DNA of 64,000 nt from Microvirga alba (GTDB lineage Bacteria; Pseudomonadota; Alphaproteobacteria; Rhizobiales; Beijerinckiaceae). The stretch spans positions 1-64,000 of the forward strand of contig NZ_JADQDO010000006.1 of assembly GCF_015694465.1 (NCBI RefSeq). The letters run 5' to 3'. The position numbers were made by a program, and so were the translations under genes. Positions 52,678-63,443 of the stretch are shown here, one piece after another. Numbering within the stretch: position 1 is the stretch's first letter; each line of letters begins with the position of its first letter. The notes under the pieces were generated by a model, which had not been told where the DNA came from, did no database searches, and was given only the letters and a program-made list of their open reading frames with translations.

Positions 52678-54402
52678 TCACCCCGGCTGCTGCACCTCGT
52701 CCTTGAGTACCCGGCGCAGCACCTTGCCCACATTGGTCTTCGGCAAGGTCTCGCGGAACTCGATACGGCGGGGAATCTTATATCCCGTCAGGTTTTCCCG
52801 ACAGTAAGCGCGCAAGGCATCCGCGGTCAGATTCGGGTCACGGCGTACCACATAGGCGACCACAGCCTCGCCCGATTGTTCGTCCGGCACGCCGATCACG
52901 GCGGCTTCCATGACCCCCGGATGGTGGGCGAGCACGTCCTCGACCTCGTTCGGATATACGTTGAAGCCGGAGACGAGAATCATGTCCTTCATCCGATCGA
53001 CGATCTTCACTTCGCCGTTGGGCTTCATCAACGCCACGTCACCCGTACGGAAGTAGCCGTCCGTCGTCATGACCTTCGCGGTCTCATCAGGCCGCTGCCA
53101 GTAGCCGGCCATCACCTGCGGCCCCTTGACGCATAGCTCCCCCCGCTCGCCAAAGGGCAGCGATGCGCCATCGTTACCTCGGATGGCGATGTCCGTGGAC
53201 GGCAGTGGGAAGCCGATCGTGCCGGTAAACTCCTCGATATCGAGCCTGTTGGCGCAGACCACCGGGGAGGTTTCCGACAAGCCGTAGCCCTCGACGATGG
53301 GCTGGCCCGAAACCTCTTTCCATTTCTTGGCGACCGCCGCCTGGGTCGCCATGCCGCCGGACACCGCGAAGACCAACTGCGAGAAGTCCACATCCTCGAT
53401 GCCAGGCGCATTCGCCAAGGCGTTGTAGAGCGTATTGACGCCCGACATCAGGGTGACACGGTGAGATTTGAGCGTCTTCACGAAGCCGGCGATGTCGCGT
53501 GGGTTGGCAATCAGCAACTGGCAGCCGCCGATTTTCGTCATCAACAGAGCGCAGACGGTCAGTCCGAAAATGTGATAGAGTGGCAGCGCCGTCACCATCA
53601 CATGATCTTCGCGTTCTCCGAAGAACGGCCGCATCCAGGCTTCGCATTGGAGGACGTTCGCCGCCACGTTGCGATGAAGCAGGACCGCGCCTTTGGCGAC
53701 TCCCGTCGTTCCGCCCGTATATTGCAGGAAGGCGATGTCGTCCGGCGTCACGACCGTCGGCTGCGGCGGTCGTTTGGCCCCCTCCGTCAGAACCGCGTTG
53801 AAGGAAACCGCACCTGGAATGTTGAACGGCTTGACCGCCTTCTTCACATACCGGGACACGAGATTGACGATGGTGCCCTTCAGGCCCAGGAGATCGCCCG
53901 GCTTCACGATCACGACCTGATCGAGCGTGAACTCCGACAGCGTGTCGGCCACCGTCCAGGCGAAGTTCTCGAGCACGAAGATGAACCGCACACCGGCATC
54001 CTGCAGCTGGTGCGCCAATTCCCGGTGGGTATAAAGCGGGTTGACGTTGACGACCTCGCCACCCGCGATCAGGGCCCCAAACAAGATCGCCGGATAGGCC
54101 ATCACATTCGGCATCATGATCGCGACGCGGTCGCCTTTCTTCAGCCCCTGCGCCTGCAGCCACGACGCGATCGCATCGGCGGCGTGCCCCAGTTCAGCGT
54201 AGGTCATCTTCTTGCCGAAGCTTTCGGCGGCTGCACGTTGTGGATAGGCAGCGACCCCGTCACGAAACATATCGACGAGCGTCCCGATCCTGGCTTCGTC
54301 AATCGTTTTGGGAACCTGCGCGGGGTAGGAATTTAGCCAGGGTCTCGTTCGAGAGTTCTCTGCAGCGCCTGCAGGGGCAGCCGCCGGAATCGTTGCGCTC
54401 AT
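52678..54402 (-). CDS. fadD: Long-chain fatty acid-CoA ligase
   Basis: 574 residues. The adenylate-forming signatures are present: FLQYTGGTTGVAKGAV (AMP binding), VEGYGLSETSPV, YFRTGDVALMKPNGEVKIVDR and the C-terminal Lys motif in PKTNVGKVLRRVL. The length, the start with ATIPAAAPAG and the IEFRETLP segment fit FadD. It activates fatty acids for beta-oxidation or lipid synthesis at the membrane. The EF-G-like gene lies 160 bases upstream in the same direction and is functionally unrelated as far as known. Confidence 0.92.
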   Translation of the reverse strand: MSATIPAAAPAGAAENSRTRPWLNSYPAQVPKTIDEARIGTLVDMFRDGVAAYPQRAAAESFGKKMTYAELGHAADAIASWLQAQGLKKGDRVAIMMPNVMAYPAILFGALIAGGEVVNVNPLYTHRELAHQLQDAGVRFIFVLENFAWTVADTLSEFTLDQVVIVKPGDLLGLKGTIVNLVSRYVKKAVKPFNIPGAVSFNAVLTEGAKRPPQPTVVTPDDIAFLQYTGGTTGVAKGAVLLHRNVAANVLQCEAWMRPFFGEREDHVMVTALPLYHIFGLTVCALLMTKIGGCQLLIANPRDIAGFVKTLKSHRVTLMSGVNTLYNALANAPGIEDVDFSQLVFAVSGGMATQAAVAKKWKEVSGQPIVEGYGLSETSPVVCANRLDIEEFTGTIGFPLPSTDIAIRGNDGASLPFGERGELCVKGPQVMAGYWQRPDETAKVMTTDGYFRTGDVALMKPNGEVKIVDRMKDMILVSGFNVYPNEVEDVLAHHPGVMEAAVIGVPDEQSGEAVVAYVVRRDPNLTADALRAYCRENLTGYKIPRRIEFRETLPKTNVGKVLRRVLKDEVQQPG

Positions 54403-54562
54403 TCATTTCCTCCGCTTTTCGGCGGTTGCTTCATGGGAGATGGCGTCTCCGTCGAAGGTAACTTGGCGCGTCGGAGGCAGTTTGTCGATGGGGGCGCCCG
54501 CCGGTGGATAAGTGACCGATTTTCCTCAGAAAACCGGCCACCCGCAAATCGCACCCGGCCAC

Positions 54563-56602
54563 TCAATGGGTCTTGTGCAGCACCATGTCGGCGGGTCGTC
54601 CGCTCAGTTCGGCCATGTGGTCGAACTTCGTCGAAAACGTCCCGACCCCCGCGGTCACGGAACGCAGTTCGACGATCAGATCGCCGATCTCCGCCTCCGG
54701 TATGGTCGCGCTGATCACGTCCCAGCCGGCCCATCCGGGTCGCCCGTTATAACCGAGGATCTGCCCGCGACGCGCGGTCACAAGCCCGGTTGCCTTGGAC
54801 AGAGCCTCCGTCGGAATGGTGACCTCGACGGAGAGAACCGGTTCCAGCAGGACAGGTTTGGCCTTCGGCAAGGCTTCCGCCAAGGCCAGTCTTGCCGCCG
54901 CCTGGAAGGCCGCGTCGGACGAATCGACCGTATGATAAGACCCATCGGTCAGCGCCACGGCGAGATCAACCACCGGAAAGCCCAGCGGACCCGACTTGAT
55001 GGCGTCCCGCACGCCTGTTTCCACGGAAGGGATGTATTGGCGCGGCACCACGCCTCCGGTGATGCTGTCCTGAAACGCAAAGCCCTCCCCACGCGGCAAG
55101 GGCCTGATCTCGATCATCACATCGCCGAACTGCCCATGGCCGCCGGTCTGCTTGCGGTGACGCCCCCTGGCCGAGGCGGCCGCACGAATCGTCTCGCAAT
55201 AGGCCACACGCGGCCTGCCGGTCTCGACACCGACTTGGAAGCGCGACGCCAGCCTTTCCACCGCGACGCGCAAATGCATCTCGCCCTGGCCGAGCAGACG
55301 GATCTCGCCCATGTCGGGGCGCGCGTCGACAACGAGCGAGGGATCCTCTTCCGTGATCTTCGACAACGCGCTCGAAAGACGCACGTCGTCCCTGCGGTCC
55401 TTCACCTTAACCGCCACCGCATAGACCGGCTCGGGCGGAGCAGAGGACAGGATGGCTTCGGGGCGGGCCTTGTCGGCAGCGAAGCTGTCGCCGGTCGCAA
55501 TACCCTCAAGCCGTCCAAAGCCGAGCGTCTCGCCGGGCTTTGCCTCCGCGACCCGCGTCGTAGCGGTCCCGACCGGCGACAGCAGGCTTCCGATGCGCGC
55601 TTCGGCGCCGCGCGAACCGAGCACCGTGTCGCCCTCATGAAAGACCCCGCGCAGCACGCGCCCGATCGAGAGCTTTCCGCCCTGTCCCATATGCAGGGTC
55701 TTCATGACCTGAGCGAGCGGCGCGCCGTCAGGCGAAACGCCGAGACGGGCGCGGGTGTCCTCCAGTGTCGGGGCCTCATGCCGCAACGCCTTCAACAACC
55801 GCGTGACACCGTTGCCGCGATCGGCCGAGCCGATAAAGGCGGGCACCACATGACGTTCTTTCAATTCGCGCGAGAGATCGTCGAAAATCCGGTCGCGTGG
55901 CGGCTCGATCTCGGAGATCAGATTCTCCATCAGGTCGTCGTCGTAATCGGCGAGACGTTCCAGCATGGCGAAACGCGCTTCGCGTTCGCGAAGGGCATCA
56001 GCATCGGGCAGATCCACAACTTCGCTCGGCGCGTGCTCGCGATAGATGAAGGCGCGTTCCAGCGCCAGATCGATAAAGCCGACCGCGATGCCGTCCTTCC
56101 AGATCGGGATCTGGCGCAGGAGCAGCGGCGTGCGTGACGCGCGCTGCAGCACCGACAAGGTTTCGCGCACGCGCCGCGTTGCCGTGTCGATTTTGTTGAT
56201 GAAAAGGAAGCGCGGAATGTCTGCTTCCTCCAGCTCCCTCAAGATGATTTCGAGGGCGGGGATTTTTCGCTCATCCGCCTCGCACACGACGACGGCGGCA
56301 TCGCAGACCGGCGTGACATTGCGCATCTCATGCATGAATTCCGTCGACCCCGGGCAGTCGACGAAGGTCATCGTCTCGCCGAGGAACTCCACCGTCGCCA
56401 CATTGGGCTCGATGCTCATGCCATGTGCACGGGCCTCCGTACTCGCATCGCCGACGCTGTCGCCGTTGGTCACGCGACCCGCTCGCGAGATCACGCCGGT
56501 TCGCTCCAGGATCGCTTCAAGGAGCGTGGTCTTGCCGCTCTGGAATGGGCCGACGATGGCAATGCATCGGGGGCCCGCCGGTCCTCTGCCGTTGGGTGCC
56601 AT
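54563..56602 (-). CDS. Elongation factor G-like translational GTPase
   Basis: 679 residues. G1 is GPFQSGKTTL, G3 DCPGSTEF and G4 NKID; an EF-Tu-like domain II, EF-G domains III-V (domain IV about residues 470-590; RHRKQTGGHGQFGDVMIEIRP) complete the chain. Unlike canonical EF-G (DTPGH), the catalytic histidine position holds serine and the switch I RGITI motif is absent (RAHGMSIEPN). Such EF-G-like proteins (FusA2 type) coexist with true EF-G and have unclear roles. The ATG at 56602 has AAGGAG well spaced; an in-frame GTG at 56617 lies ahead of that site. Confidence 0.9.
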   Translation of the reverse strand: MAPNGRGPAGPRCIAIVGPFQSGKTTLLEAILERTGVISRAGRVTNGDSVGDASTEARAHGMSIEPNVATVEFLGETMTFVDCPGSTEFMHEMRNVTPVCDAAVVVCEADERKIPALEIILRELEEADIPRFLFINKIDTATRRVRETLSVLQRASRTPLLLRQIPIWKDGIAVGFIDLALERAFIYREHAPSEVVDLPDADALREREARFAMLERLADYDDDLMENLISEIEPPRDRIFDDLSRELKERHVVPAFIGSADRGNGVTRLLKALRHEAPTLEDTRARLGVSPDGAPLAQVMKTLHMGQGGKLSIGRVLRGVFHEGDTVLGSRGAEARIGSLLSPVGTATTRVAEAKPGETLGFGRLEGIATGDSFAADKARPEAILSSAPPEPVYAVAVKVKDRRDDVRLSSALSKITEEDPSLVVDARPDMGEIRLLGQGEMHLRVAVERLASRFQVGVETGRPRVAYCETIRAAASARGRHRKQTGGHGQFGDVMIEIRPLPRGEGFAFQDSITGGVVPRQYIPSVETGVRDAIKSGPLGFPVVDLAVALTDGSYHTVDSSDAAFQAAARLALAEALPKAKPVLLEPVLSVEVTIPTEALSKATGLVTARRGQILGYNGRPGWAGWDVISATIPEAEIGDLIVELRSVTAGVGTFSTKFDHMAELSGRPADMVLHKTH

Positions 56603-56719
56603 GAGTGTCTCCTTCACTGCCCCCGTCAGCGCGGCCTTGGCGGTCGCGTTCTTTCAGATGCTCTGCCTGTCCCGCGCCTTTGGCAAGCGGCTTATCCGCA
56701 AGAGCAGGCTTGAGCGCGA

Positions 56720-56743
56720 ACGGCCGGGCTTTCGCCCGGCCGT
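56720..56743 (-). terminator. Hairpin after the DUF992 gene
   Basis: ACGGCCGGGC (56720-56729) and GCCCGGCCGT (56734-56743) form a perfect 10-base stem with a TTTC loop, 24 bases after the DUF992 stop in the leftward direction. There is no T run, so termination would rest on the stem alone or Rho. Confidence 0.6.
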
Positions 56744-56766
56744 CGTATTAAAGGTTGAAAGGCTTC

Positions 56767-57240
56767 CTATCGCGCAGGTTGCAGCTCGAAATCGCCCACG
56801 CCGAGGGCGAAATTCAGGCCCGTCTGGCCCGTGACCGAAATCGGCTGAAGCGCGATGGAGCGGTTCGATCCACCGACGAGCACATTGGCCCCAAGCCCCG
56901 CGCCGAGGGTCGCTTCTGCCGTCGCACCGACATAGGTGCCCGCGAGCGAACCGGGCGCGGCGCTGCCCTGCGAGAACACGGCCCAGGTGAGAACGCCGCG
57001 CGAGGTCGCGCCGATGTCGAGGCCGAATTTGCGGATCACGCCGAGATAATGTTCGGGCCGCCCACGACGCGGCTGGAAAGTGCAGGCGGTGCCCTTCTGC
57101 GACCCAAGAATGAGGCCCACGCCGCCGGACACGTTGCAGGTCAGCACGCCAGCCCGAACCCGGTTCTGGGCCTGTGCTTCCGTGATGCCCGATGATGCGA
57201 TGAGGGCAAGGGCGGCGAGCGCGGTCGAGGTCCGAAGCAT
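56767..57240 (-). CDS. DUF992 periplasmic protein
   Basis: 157 residues. A signal peptide (residues 1-24, ending EAQAQ) is followed by a DUF992 domain: VRAGVLTCNVSGGVGLILGS, CTFQPRRGRPEHYLGVIRKFGLDIG, and TYVGATAEATLGAGLGANVLVGGS. Two cysteines (Cys34 and Cys53) probably pair. The family is common in Hyphomicrobiales and of unknown function. It is monocistronic with a repeat-containing intergenic region upstream. Confidence 0.92.
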   Translation of the reverse strand: MLRTSTALAALALIASSGITEAQAQNRVRAGVLTCNVSGGVGLILGSQKGTACTFQPRRGRPEHYLGVIRKFGLDIGATSRGVLTWAVFSQGSAAPGSLAGTYVGATAEATLGAGLGANVLVGGSNRSIALQPISVTGQTGLNFALGVGDFELQPAR

Positions 57241-57574
57241 GCTGATCTCCTAAGCTTGACTAGACTTGGCGATCAACGGCTCAGGGAGGATGAGGTTCCG
57301 AAAAGGGGAGAAGGGAGAAGAATCCATCTGCCCCTTGTGCGTACAGACCCGGCTTTATTGCCTGAATAACGACAAGCGGCAGGAGAAAAAACCGTTCCCC
57401 GTCAGAGCAAATCTAACATTGTTGGATGGCCGAACGGAGCCCCACGTCGCCATGGCCTTGTGTCGGCCATCTCGATTGAGTTAAGCGCCTCCAGAACCGA
57501 GATCCCCGAGACAAGCCTGTGATGACAAGTCCCTCTTACCGCAACGAGCTGCAAAAGCTCCGAAAATAGCGTCG
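57241..57574. repeat. Intergenic region with a degenerate dispersed repeat
   Basis: No gene is supported in these 334 bases. ATGGCC (57452-57457) pairs with GGCCAT (57465-57470), followed by CTCGATTGAG and then GATCCCCGAGACAAGCCTG and TGATGAC around 57,500-57,525. The same order, GGCCATCT-GATTGAG then a GTCATCACCGGG-type hairpin, occurs near 60,247-60,312, so this is a worn copy of one repeat family. Confidence 0.55.
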
Positions 57575-59103
<1,529 letters not shown>

Positions 59104-59206
59104 TTAGAAGGGATCGGCGACGGCGCGCGGGACCCTAGTCCGCAAAGACCGTCCAAGCAAGTAAAACAGCCCGTCGAAGACGGGTTTTTGAGGAGACCCC
59201 GATCCG

Positions 59207-60187
59207 ATGATGATGTCCGCCACCCGCCGCCTCGCGCTCGGTCTTGTCGCCGGCGCAACGCTTTTCGCCACGGCTGCCAGCGCCCAGACCTTTCCGAACC
59301 GTATCGTCAAGATGGTTGTGCCTTATCCGGCGGGCGGCCCCACCGACGTCATCGCCCGCATCGTTGCGGAAGATATGGGCAAAGAACTGGGCCAGAACGT
59401 GATTGTCGAGAACCTGGCCGGAGCCTCGGGCGCGATCGGCACCCGCGCGGTCGCGAAGGCTGAACCCGACGGTTACACCATCGTGTTCGGCAACAACCAG
59501 ACCCACGGGAACAACATGTTCCTGCTCAAGGAGCCGGGATACGACGCGGTGAAGGACTTTGCGCCGCTTGCCGGCGCGGGCGCATTCGAGCACGTCTTCG
59601 TGGTCAGCAACGACCTGCCAGTCAAATCGATGCAGGAGCTTATCGCGTTGGCGAAGAAAGACCCGAGCAAGCTGAATTACGGCTCGACCGGCGTCGGCTC
59701 GGGCTCGCATCTCGCAACCGAACTCTTCATGGTTCGTACCGGCACCCAGATGACCCACGTGCCCTTCCGCGGCGCAGCGCCACTGGTGACGGAACTCATG
59801 GCAAGCCGCATCGACGTATCGAACTCGACCCTGCCGAGTGTGCTTGCCCAGTTCCAGGCCGGTCAGATGCGCGCCATCGGCATCGCGAGCCCGCAACGCA
59901 ACGCACAGGCGCCGGACGTGCCGACCTTGCGCGAGCAGGGCATCACCGATGCGGACGCGGAATCCTGGGCCGCGTTTTTCGCCCCGGTGAATACCCCGAA
60001 GCCCATCCTCGACAAACTCTCCGGCACGATCATCGCGATCCTGAAGAAGCCGGACATCAAGGAGCGGATCACAAAGCTCGGCTTCACCCTGAACGTGCGC
60101 GATCCTGAAGCCTTCAGGCCGTATCTCGCGAAGGAAATTCAGACCTGGGCCGAGATTATCAAGACGGCGAACATCAAGGCTGAGTGA
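59207..60187 (+). CDS. Tripartite tricarboxylate transporter binding protein (TctC/Bug family)
   Basis: 326 residues. A signal peptide ends near residue 26 (ATAASAQTFP). The family landmarks are visible: VKMVVPYPAGGPTDVIARIV, VENLAGASGAIGTRAVAKAEPDGYT and NYGSTGVGSGSHLATELFM, then VPFRGAAPLVTELMASRIDV. These binding proteins capture carboxylates or related small molecules. The TctA/TctB membrane subunits are not encoded in the window, so it is an orphan. The first codons ATGATGATG make the precise start uncertain by two residues. Confidence 0.93.
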   Translation: MMMSATRRLALGLVAGATLFATAASAQTFPNRIVKMVVPYPAGGPTDVIARIVAEDMGKELGQNVIVENLAGASGAIGTRAVAKAEPDGYTIVFGNNQTHGNNMFLLKEPGYDAVKDFAPLAGAGAFEHVFVVSNDLPVKSMQELIALAKKDPSKLNYGSTGVGSGSHLATELFMVRTGTQMTHVPFRGAAPLVTELMASRIDVSNSTLPSVLAQFQAGQMRAIGIASPQRNAQAPDVPTLREQGITDADAESWAAFFAPVNTPKPILDKLSGTIIAILKKPDIKERITKLGFTLNVRDPEAFRPYLAKEIQTWAEIIKTANIKAE

Positions 60188-60412
60188 GTCGGTGCAACTT
60201 GCCATTCCGGGCCCCTTGCAGCGAGGCCCGGAACGGCTGCTGCATTGTCCCGGCCATCTTGATTGAGGCGGTGCCCTTCCATCGTCATCACCGGGGAAAG
60301 CCCGGTGATGACAGTCGAGGGGAAACGCAAGAGCGCGTGTGCGTTCCCGCCACAAGGTTGACGCCTCGCGTCAATGGGTTAGCTCTGCGATCATTCTTGG
60401 ATGGAGATTTTC
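60188..60412. repeat. Intergenic dispersed repeat with a perfect 12-base hairpin
   Basis: GTCATCACCGGG (60284-60295) and CCCGGTGATGAC (60301-60312) make a perfect 12-base stem with loop GAAAG. Upstream, TGTCCCGGCCATCTTGATTGAGG (60246 onward) matches the worn copy near 57,462, with loop and second hairpin in the same order. It may also end the preceding transcript. Confidence 0.65.
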
Positions 60413-61552
60413 ATGACGCGCGCTTCAACCGCCCTCGCCTTCACGCTGTTGCTCGGCGTTGCCTCGGCAGCATCTGCGCAGGACACTCAGCGTGTTCGCA
60501 CCGATAAGGTGGAAGTGATCGTCGAGACGGTGGCGCGCGGTCTGGAAAATCCCTGGAGCCTCGCCTTCCTGCCGGATGGCCGAATGCTCGTGACGGAGAG
60601 GCCCGGCCGTCTGCGCATCGTGGCAGCAGACGGCAAGCTCTCCGACCCTGTCAACAACGTGCCGCCCGTCGCCGCGCGCGGCCAGGGCGGATTGCTCGAT
60701 GTGGCGCTCGATCCGAACTTCAAACAAAATCGCCTGATCTATCTCAGTTTCGCGGAGGAGAGGGGCGAAGGTCGCGCCGGCACAAGCGTCGCGCGCGCGC
60801 GCCTCAACGACGACGGCGCGGCGCTCGAGAATGTGCAGGTCATCTTCCGTCAGGAGCCCGCGCATACGGGTGGAAACCATTTCGGCTCGCGCCTCGTCTT
60901 CGATCGCGACGGCAATCTCTTCATCACCCTCGGCGAACGGTTCGATTTGCGCGAGCAGGCACAGAACCCGGCCAATCATCTCGGCAAGATCATTCACATC
61001 AAGCCGGAAGGCGGCGCAGCGGCAAACAATCCGTTCCTCAACATTCAGGGCACGAGGCCGGAAATCTGGTCCATCGGCCATCGCAACGTGCAAGGCGCGG
61101 CGCTCAATCCCGCGACCGGCGAACTCTGGACCGCCGAGCACGGCGCGCGCGGCGGCGACGAGATCAACATTCCGCGTAAAGGCAGGAATTACGGCTGGCC
61201 CGTGATCACCTATGGTGTCGATTATTCAGGCGTGAAGATCGGCAAAGGCACGAAGAGAGCCGGCATGGAGCAGCCAATCTATTATTGGGACCCATCCATC
61301 GCGCCGTCCGGCATGATGTTCTACACGGCTGACAAATTCCCCGGCTGGCGCGGCAACATTCTCGTCGGCGCGCTCGCGGGTAAGCTCGTCTCGCGGCTGG
61401 AGATTGACGGCGACAAGGTAACGGGCGAGGAGCGCATGCTACAGAACCTCGGCGAACGCATCCGCGACGTGCGCCAGGGACCGGACGGGCTTGTCTATCT
61501 CCTGACGGACTCAAGCCAGGGCCGGATCCTGAGGATGAAGCCTGCCACCTGA
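60413..61552 (+). CDS. PQQ-dependent sugar dehydrogenase-like protein
   Basis: 379 residues from ATG 60413, where GGAG lies seven bases upstream (an in-frame ATG at 60401 overlaps that site). A signal peptide ends SAASAQ. The beta-propeller shows the GSDH/YliI landmarks: [60 protein letters not shown] and [16 protein letters not shown]. Relatives oxidise aldose sugars in the periplasm with PQQ; no PQQ synthesis genes are here, so activity depends on genes elsewhere. Confidence 0.9.
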   Translation: MTRASTALAFTLLLGVASAASAQDTQRVRTDKVEVIVETVARGLENPWSLAFLPDGRMLVTERPGRLRIVAADGKLSDPVNNVPPVAARGQGGLLDVALDPNFKQNRLIYLSFAEERGEGRAGTSVARARLNDDGAALENVQVIFRQEPAHTGGNHFGSRLVFDRDGNLFITLGERFDLREQAQNPANHLGKIIHIKPEGGAAANNPFLNIQGTRPEIWSIGHRNVQGAALNPATGELWTAEHGARGGDEINIPRKGRNYGWPVITYGVDYSGVKIGKGTKRAGMEQPIYYWDPSIAPSGMMFYTADKFPGWRGNILVGALAGKLVSRLEIDGDKVTGEERMLQNLGERIRDVRQGPDGLVYLLTDSSQGRILRMKPAT

Positions 61553-61555
61553 GGA

Positions 61556-62815
61556 TTAGACGGCCTGCCCGTACGAGAGAACGTTAGAGTCCAGTCCGTC
61601 GACGTTCGCGCGTTGGGCTTGCGGTGCGCGCGATGCGGGCGGCGGCAGGCTGTGCCCGATCGTGAACATGAGAGCGCTCGCCGCAGCGAAGAGCGCGAAG
61701 AGAAAGAACATTCCCCCTCCGCCGAAGGCACCGAGCGCCAAGCCGCCCAGCAGCGGCCCAAGGAAATTGCCGACGGACGAGAACGAATGCGCCCCGAAAT
61801 AGCTGCCGCGATTGGCCTCGGTCGCAATGCCATCGACGAGGACGTATTCCGAGGGAACGACCAGAACCTCGCCGAGCGTGAACACGATCATCGACACGAC
61901 AAGCATTTCGACGCTCGAGGAAGCGCCGAATCCCACCTCACCGGCGAGGAAGAGGACGCATCCCAGAACGAGCGCCGGCAGCGCGCCGATTTTCTGGATG
62001 ACGTAGCGCGCGGGCGTGCTCGCCAACAGGACGGCGACGGCGTTCGTCGTCACCAGAATCGCGAAGGCTCTGACTCCATCTTCGAAGCTGACGCTGACAT
62101 ATTGCGACAGAGTGATGGACCATTGGCCGTAGACGGCAAATAGCAGCGTGCCACCGCCGAGGAAGAAGATCAGACGATGGTCCCGAAAGGCCACGCCGAG
62201 ATTGCGCAGGCCCGCCGTATGCTTCCCCTCTCGTGTCTCCTCTTGGGCAATGCGCGAAGGGACGACGAAGGCGACCAGGGTCGCGAATGCCGCATACACG
62301 CCTCCCGCGACCACAAAGAGAGTCGAGGCTCCGGTCCCGATCGCAATTCCGATCATCGGACCGATGGCCCATCCGGCATTGGATGCGAGGTAACGCCACG
62401 AAAATACACGCAAGCGCAGATGAGGCGGAGACGCGTCGCTCATCAATGCCCGCGAAACCGGGCTATAGACGGCCTCCGCGATCGCAGAAACAATCTGCGC
62501 CGCTCCGAACGCCAGGATGGAATTCGCAAGCCCGAGCCCAAGCAGCGCAAACGACATGGAGACCAGGCTGACCAGCAGGACGGCCTTTCGCCCGACCAGA
62601 TCGGATAGCGAACCGGCGAAGGGCGCGATGATCGCGCCGAGAAGCGGCCCCGTGCCGAGAAGGGCCCCGATACCGCCCGGGTTCAGGCCGAATTCCTGCT
62701 GCAGCTTCAGGGCCAGGAAAGTGAGGCTCATCCCGCGCGCGACGGCGGTGATGCCGGCCCCCGTAATGAGCAACCATGCGATGAGCCGCCCCGTGCGCTC
62801 GGAATAGCTCGTCAT
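61556..62815 (-). CDS. Major facilitator superfamily transporter
   Basis: 419 residues with twelve likely helices. The helix 2-3 loop has the MFS motif GSLSDLVGRKAVLLVSL (G-x-x-x-D-x-x-G-R-x-x), and helix 5 follows RALMSDASPPHLRLRVFSWRYL, typical of drug/proton antiporters or sugar exporters. The ATG at 62815 is preferred to an in-frame GTG at 62824. Its stop is four bases past the end of the convergent PQQ-enzyme gene. Substrate unknown. Confidence 0.88.
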   Translation of the reverse strand: MTSYSERTGRLIAWLLITGAGITAVARGMSLTFLALKLQQEFGLNPGGIGALLGTGPLLGAIIAPFAGSLSDLVGRKAVLLVSLVSMSFALLGLGLANSILAFGAAQIVSAIAEAVYSPVSRALMSDASPPHLRLRVFSWRYLASNAGWAIGPMIGIAIGTGASTLFVVAGGVYAAFATLVAFVVPSRIAQEETREGKHTAGLRNLGVAFRDHRLIFFLGGGTLLFAVYGQWSITLSQYVSVSFEDGVRAFAILVTTNAVAVLLASTPARYVIQKIGALPALVLGCVLFLAGEVGFGASSSVEMLVVSMIVFTLGEVLVVPSEYVLVDGIATEANRGSYFGAHSFSSVGNFLGPLLGGLALGAFGGGGMFFLFALFAAASALMFTIGHSLPPPASRAPQAQRANVDGLDSNVLSYGQAV

Positions 62816-62996
62816 CCGCCCCACCCTTGTCGCGAAACGCCCTTTGGGCGTTCGTATCCCCTTCGCATCATGGCATGGGATGCCCGCGTTTCCACGTCAG
62901 CGCAAGCCTTTCGGGATCACGAGCTTCAAACCCGACCAAGTCTCGTCGACGGCGCAGACCTTCACATCGGCGTGCCCGAATAGCCCGTGCTCATGA

Positions 62997-63338
62997 TCAG
63001 CGTGTCTGGAAGATGAAGGCCGCACCTGCGGCGATCAGCGTGAAACCGATAAGGTGGTTCCAGCCTAGCGGCTCCTTCAGGTACAAAATCGAGAAGCCCG
63101 CGAAGACCGCGAGCGTGATGACCTCCTGCATGGTCTTCAATTGCGCCGCGGAATAGACCGATGATCCGATACGGTTGGCGGGAACAGCGAGCCAGTATTC
63201 GAAAAAGGCGATGCCCCAACTCACCATGACGGCGATCCAGAGAGGGGTCATCTTGAACTTCAGATGTCCGTACCACGCGAAGGTCATGAAGACGTTCGAG
63301 GCAATCAACATCACAACAGGCGCGACATAGGGATTCAT
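62997..63338 (-). CDS. DUF486/DMT-type small membrane protein
   Basis: 113 residues with four helices. VAPVVMLIASNVFMTFAWYGHLK, AVMVSWGIAFFEYWLAVPANRIG and QLKTMQEVITLAVFAGFSILYL are the DUF486 signatures. The family is a small drug/metabolite transporter relative whose function is unknown. The ATG at 63338 was chosen because the upstream 15 residues are not part of the family. The gap 62816-62996 shows nothing. Confidence 0.9.
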   Translation of the reverse strand: MNPYVAPVVMLIASNVFMTFAWYGHLKFKMTPLWIAVMVSWGIAFFEYWLAVPANRIGSSVYSAAQLKTMQEVITLAVFAGFSILYLKEPLGWNHLIGFTLIAAGAAFIFQTR

Positions 63339-63443
63339 GGCTCTGTCTCGGAAGGTGGCAATGATACGCCTTGCCGTAGCCATCTCCGTCCGCCTGTCAA
63401 GCGCGGCCGGGAGCGCGATGCCGTGATGAAACCGGCCAATGGC

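Noticed and set aside
57266..57484. A 72-codon rightward frame after the DUF992 gene
   Set aside because: Runs through the degenerate repeat, has no ribosome site and no recognisable features.
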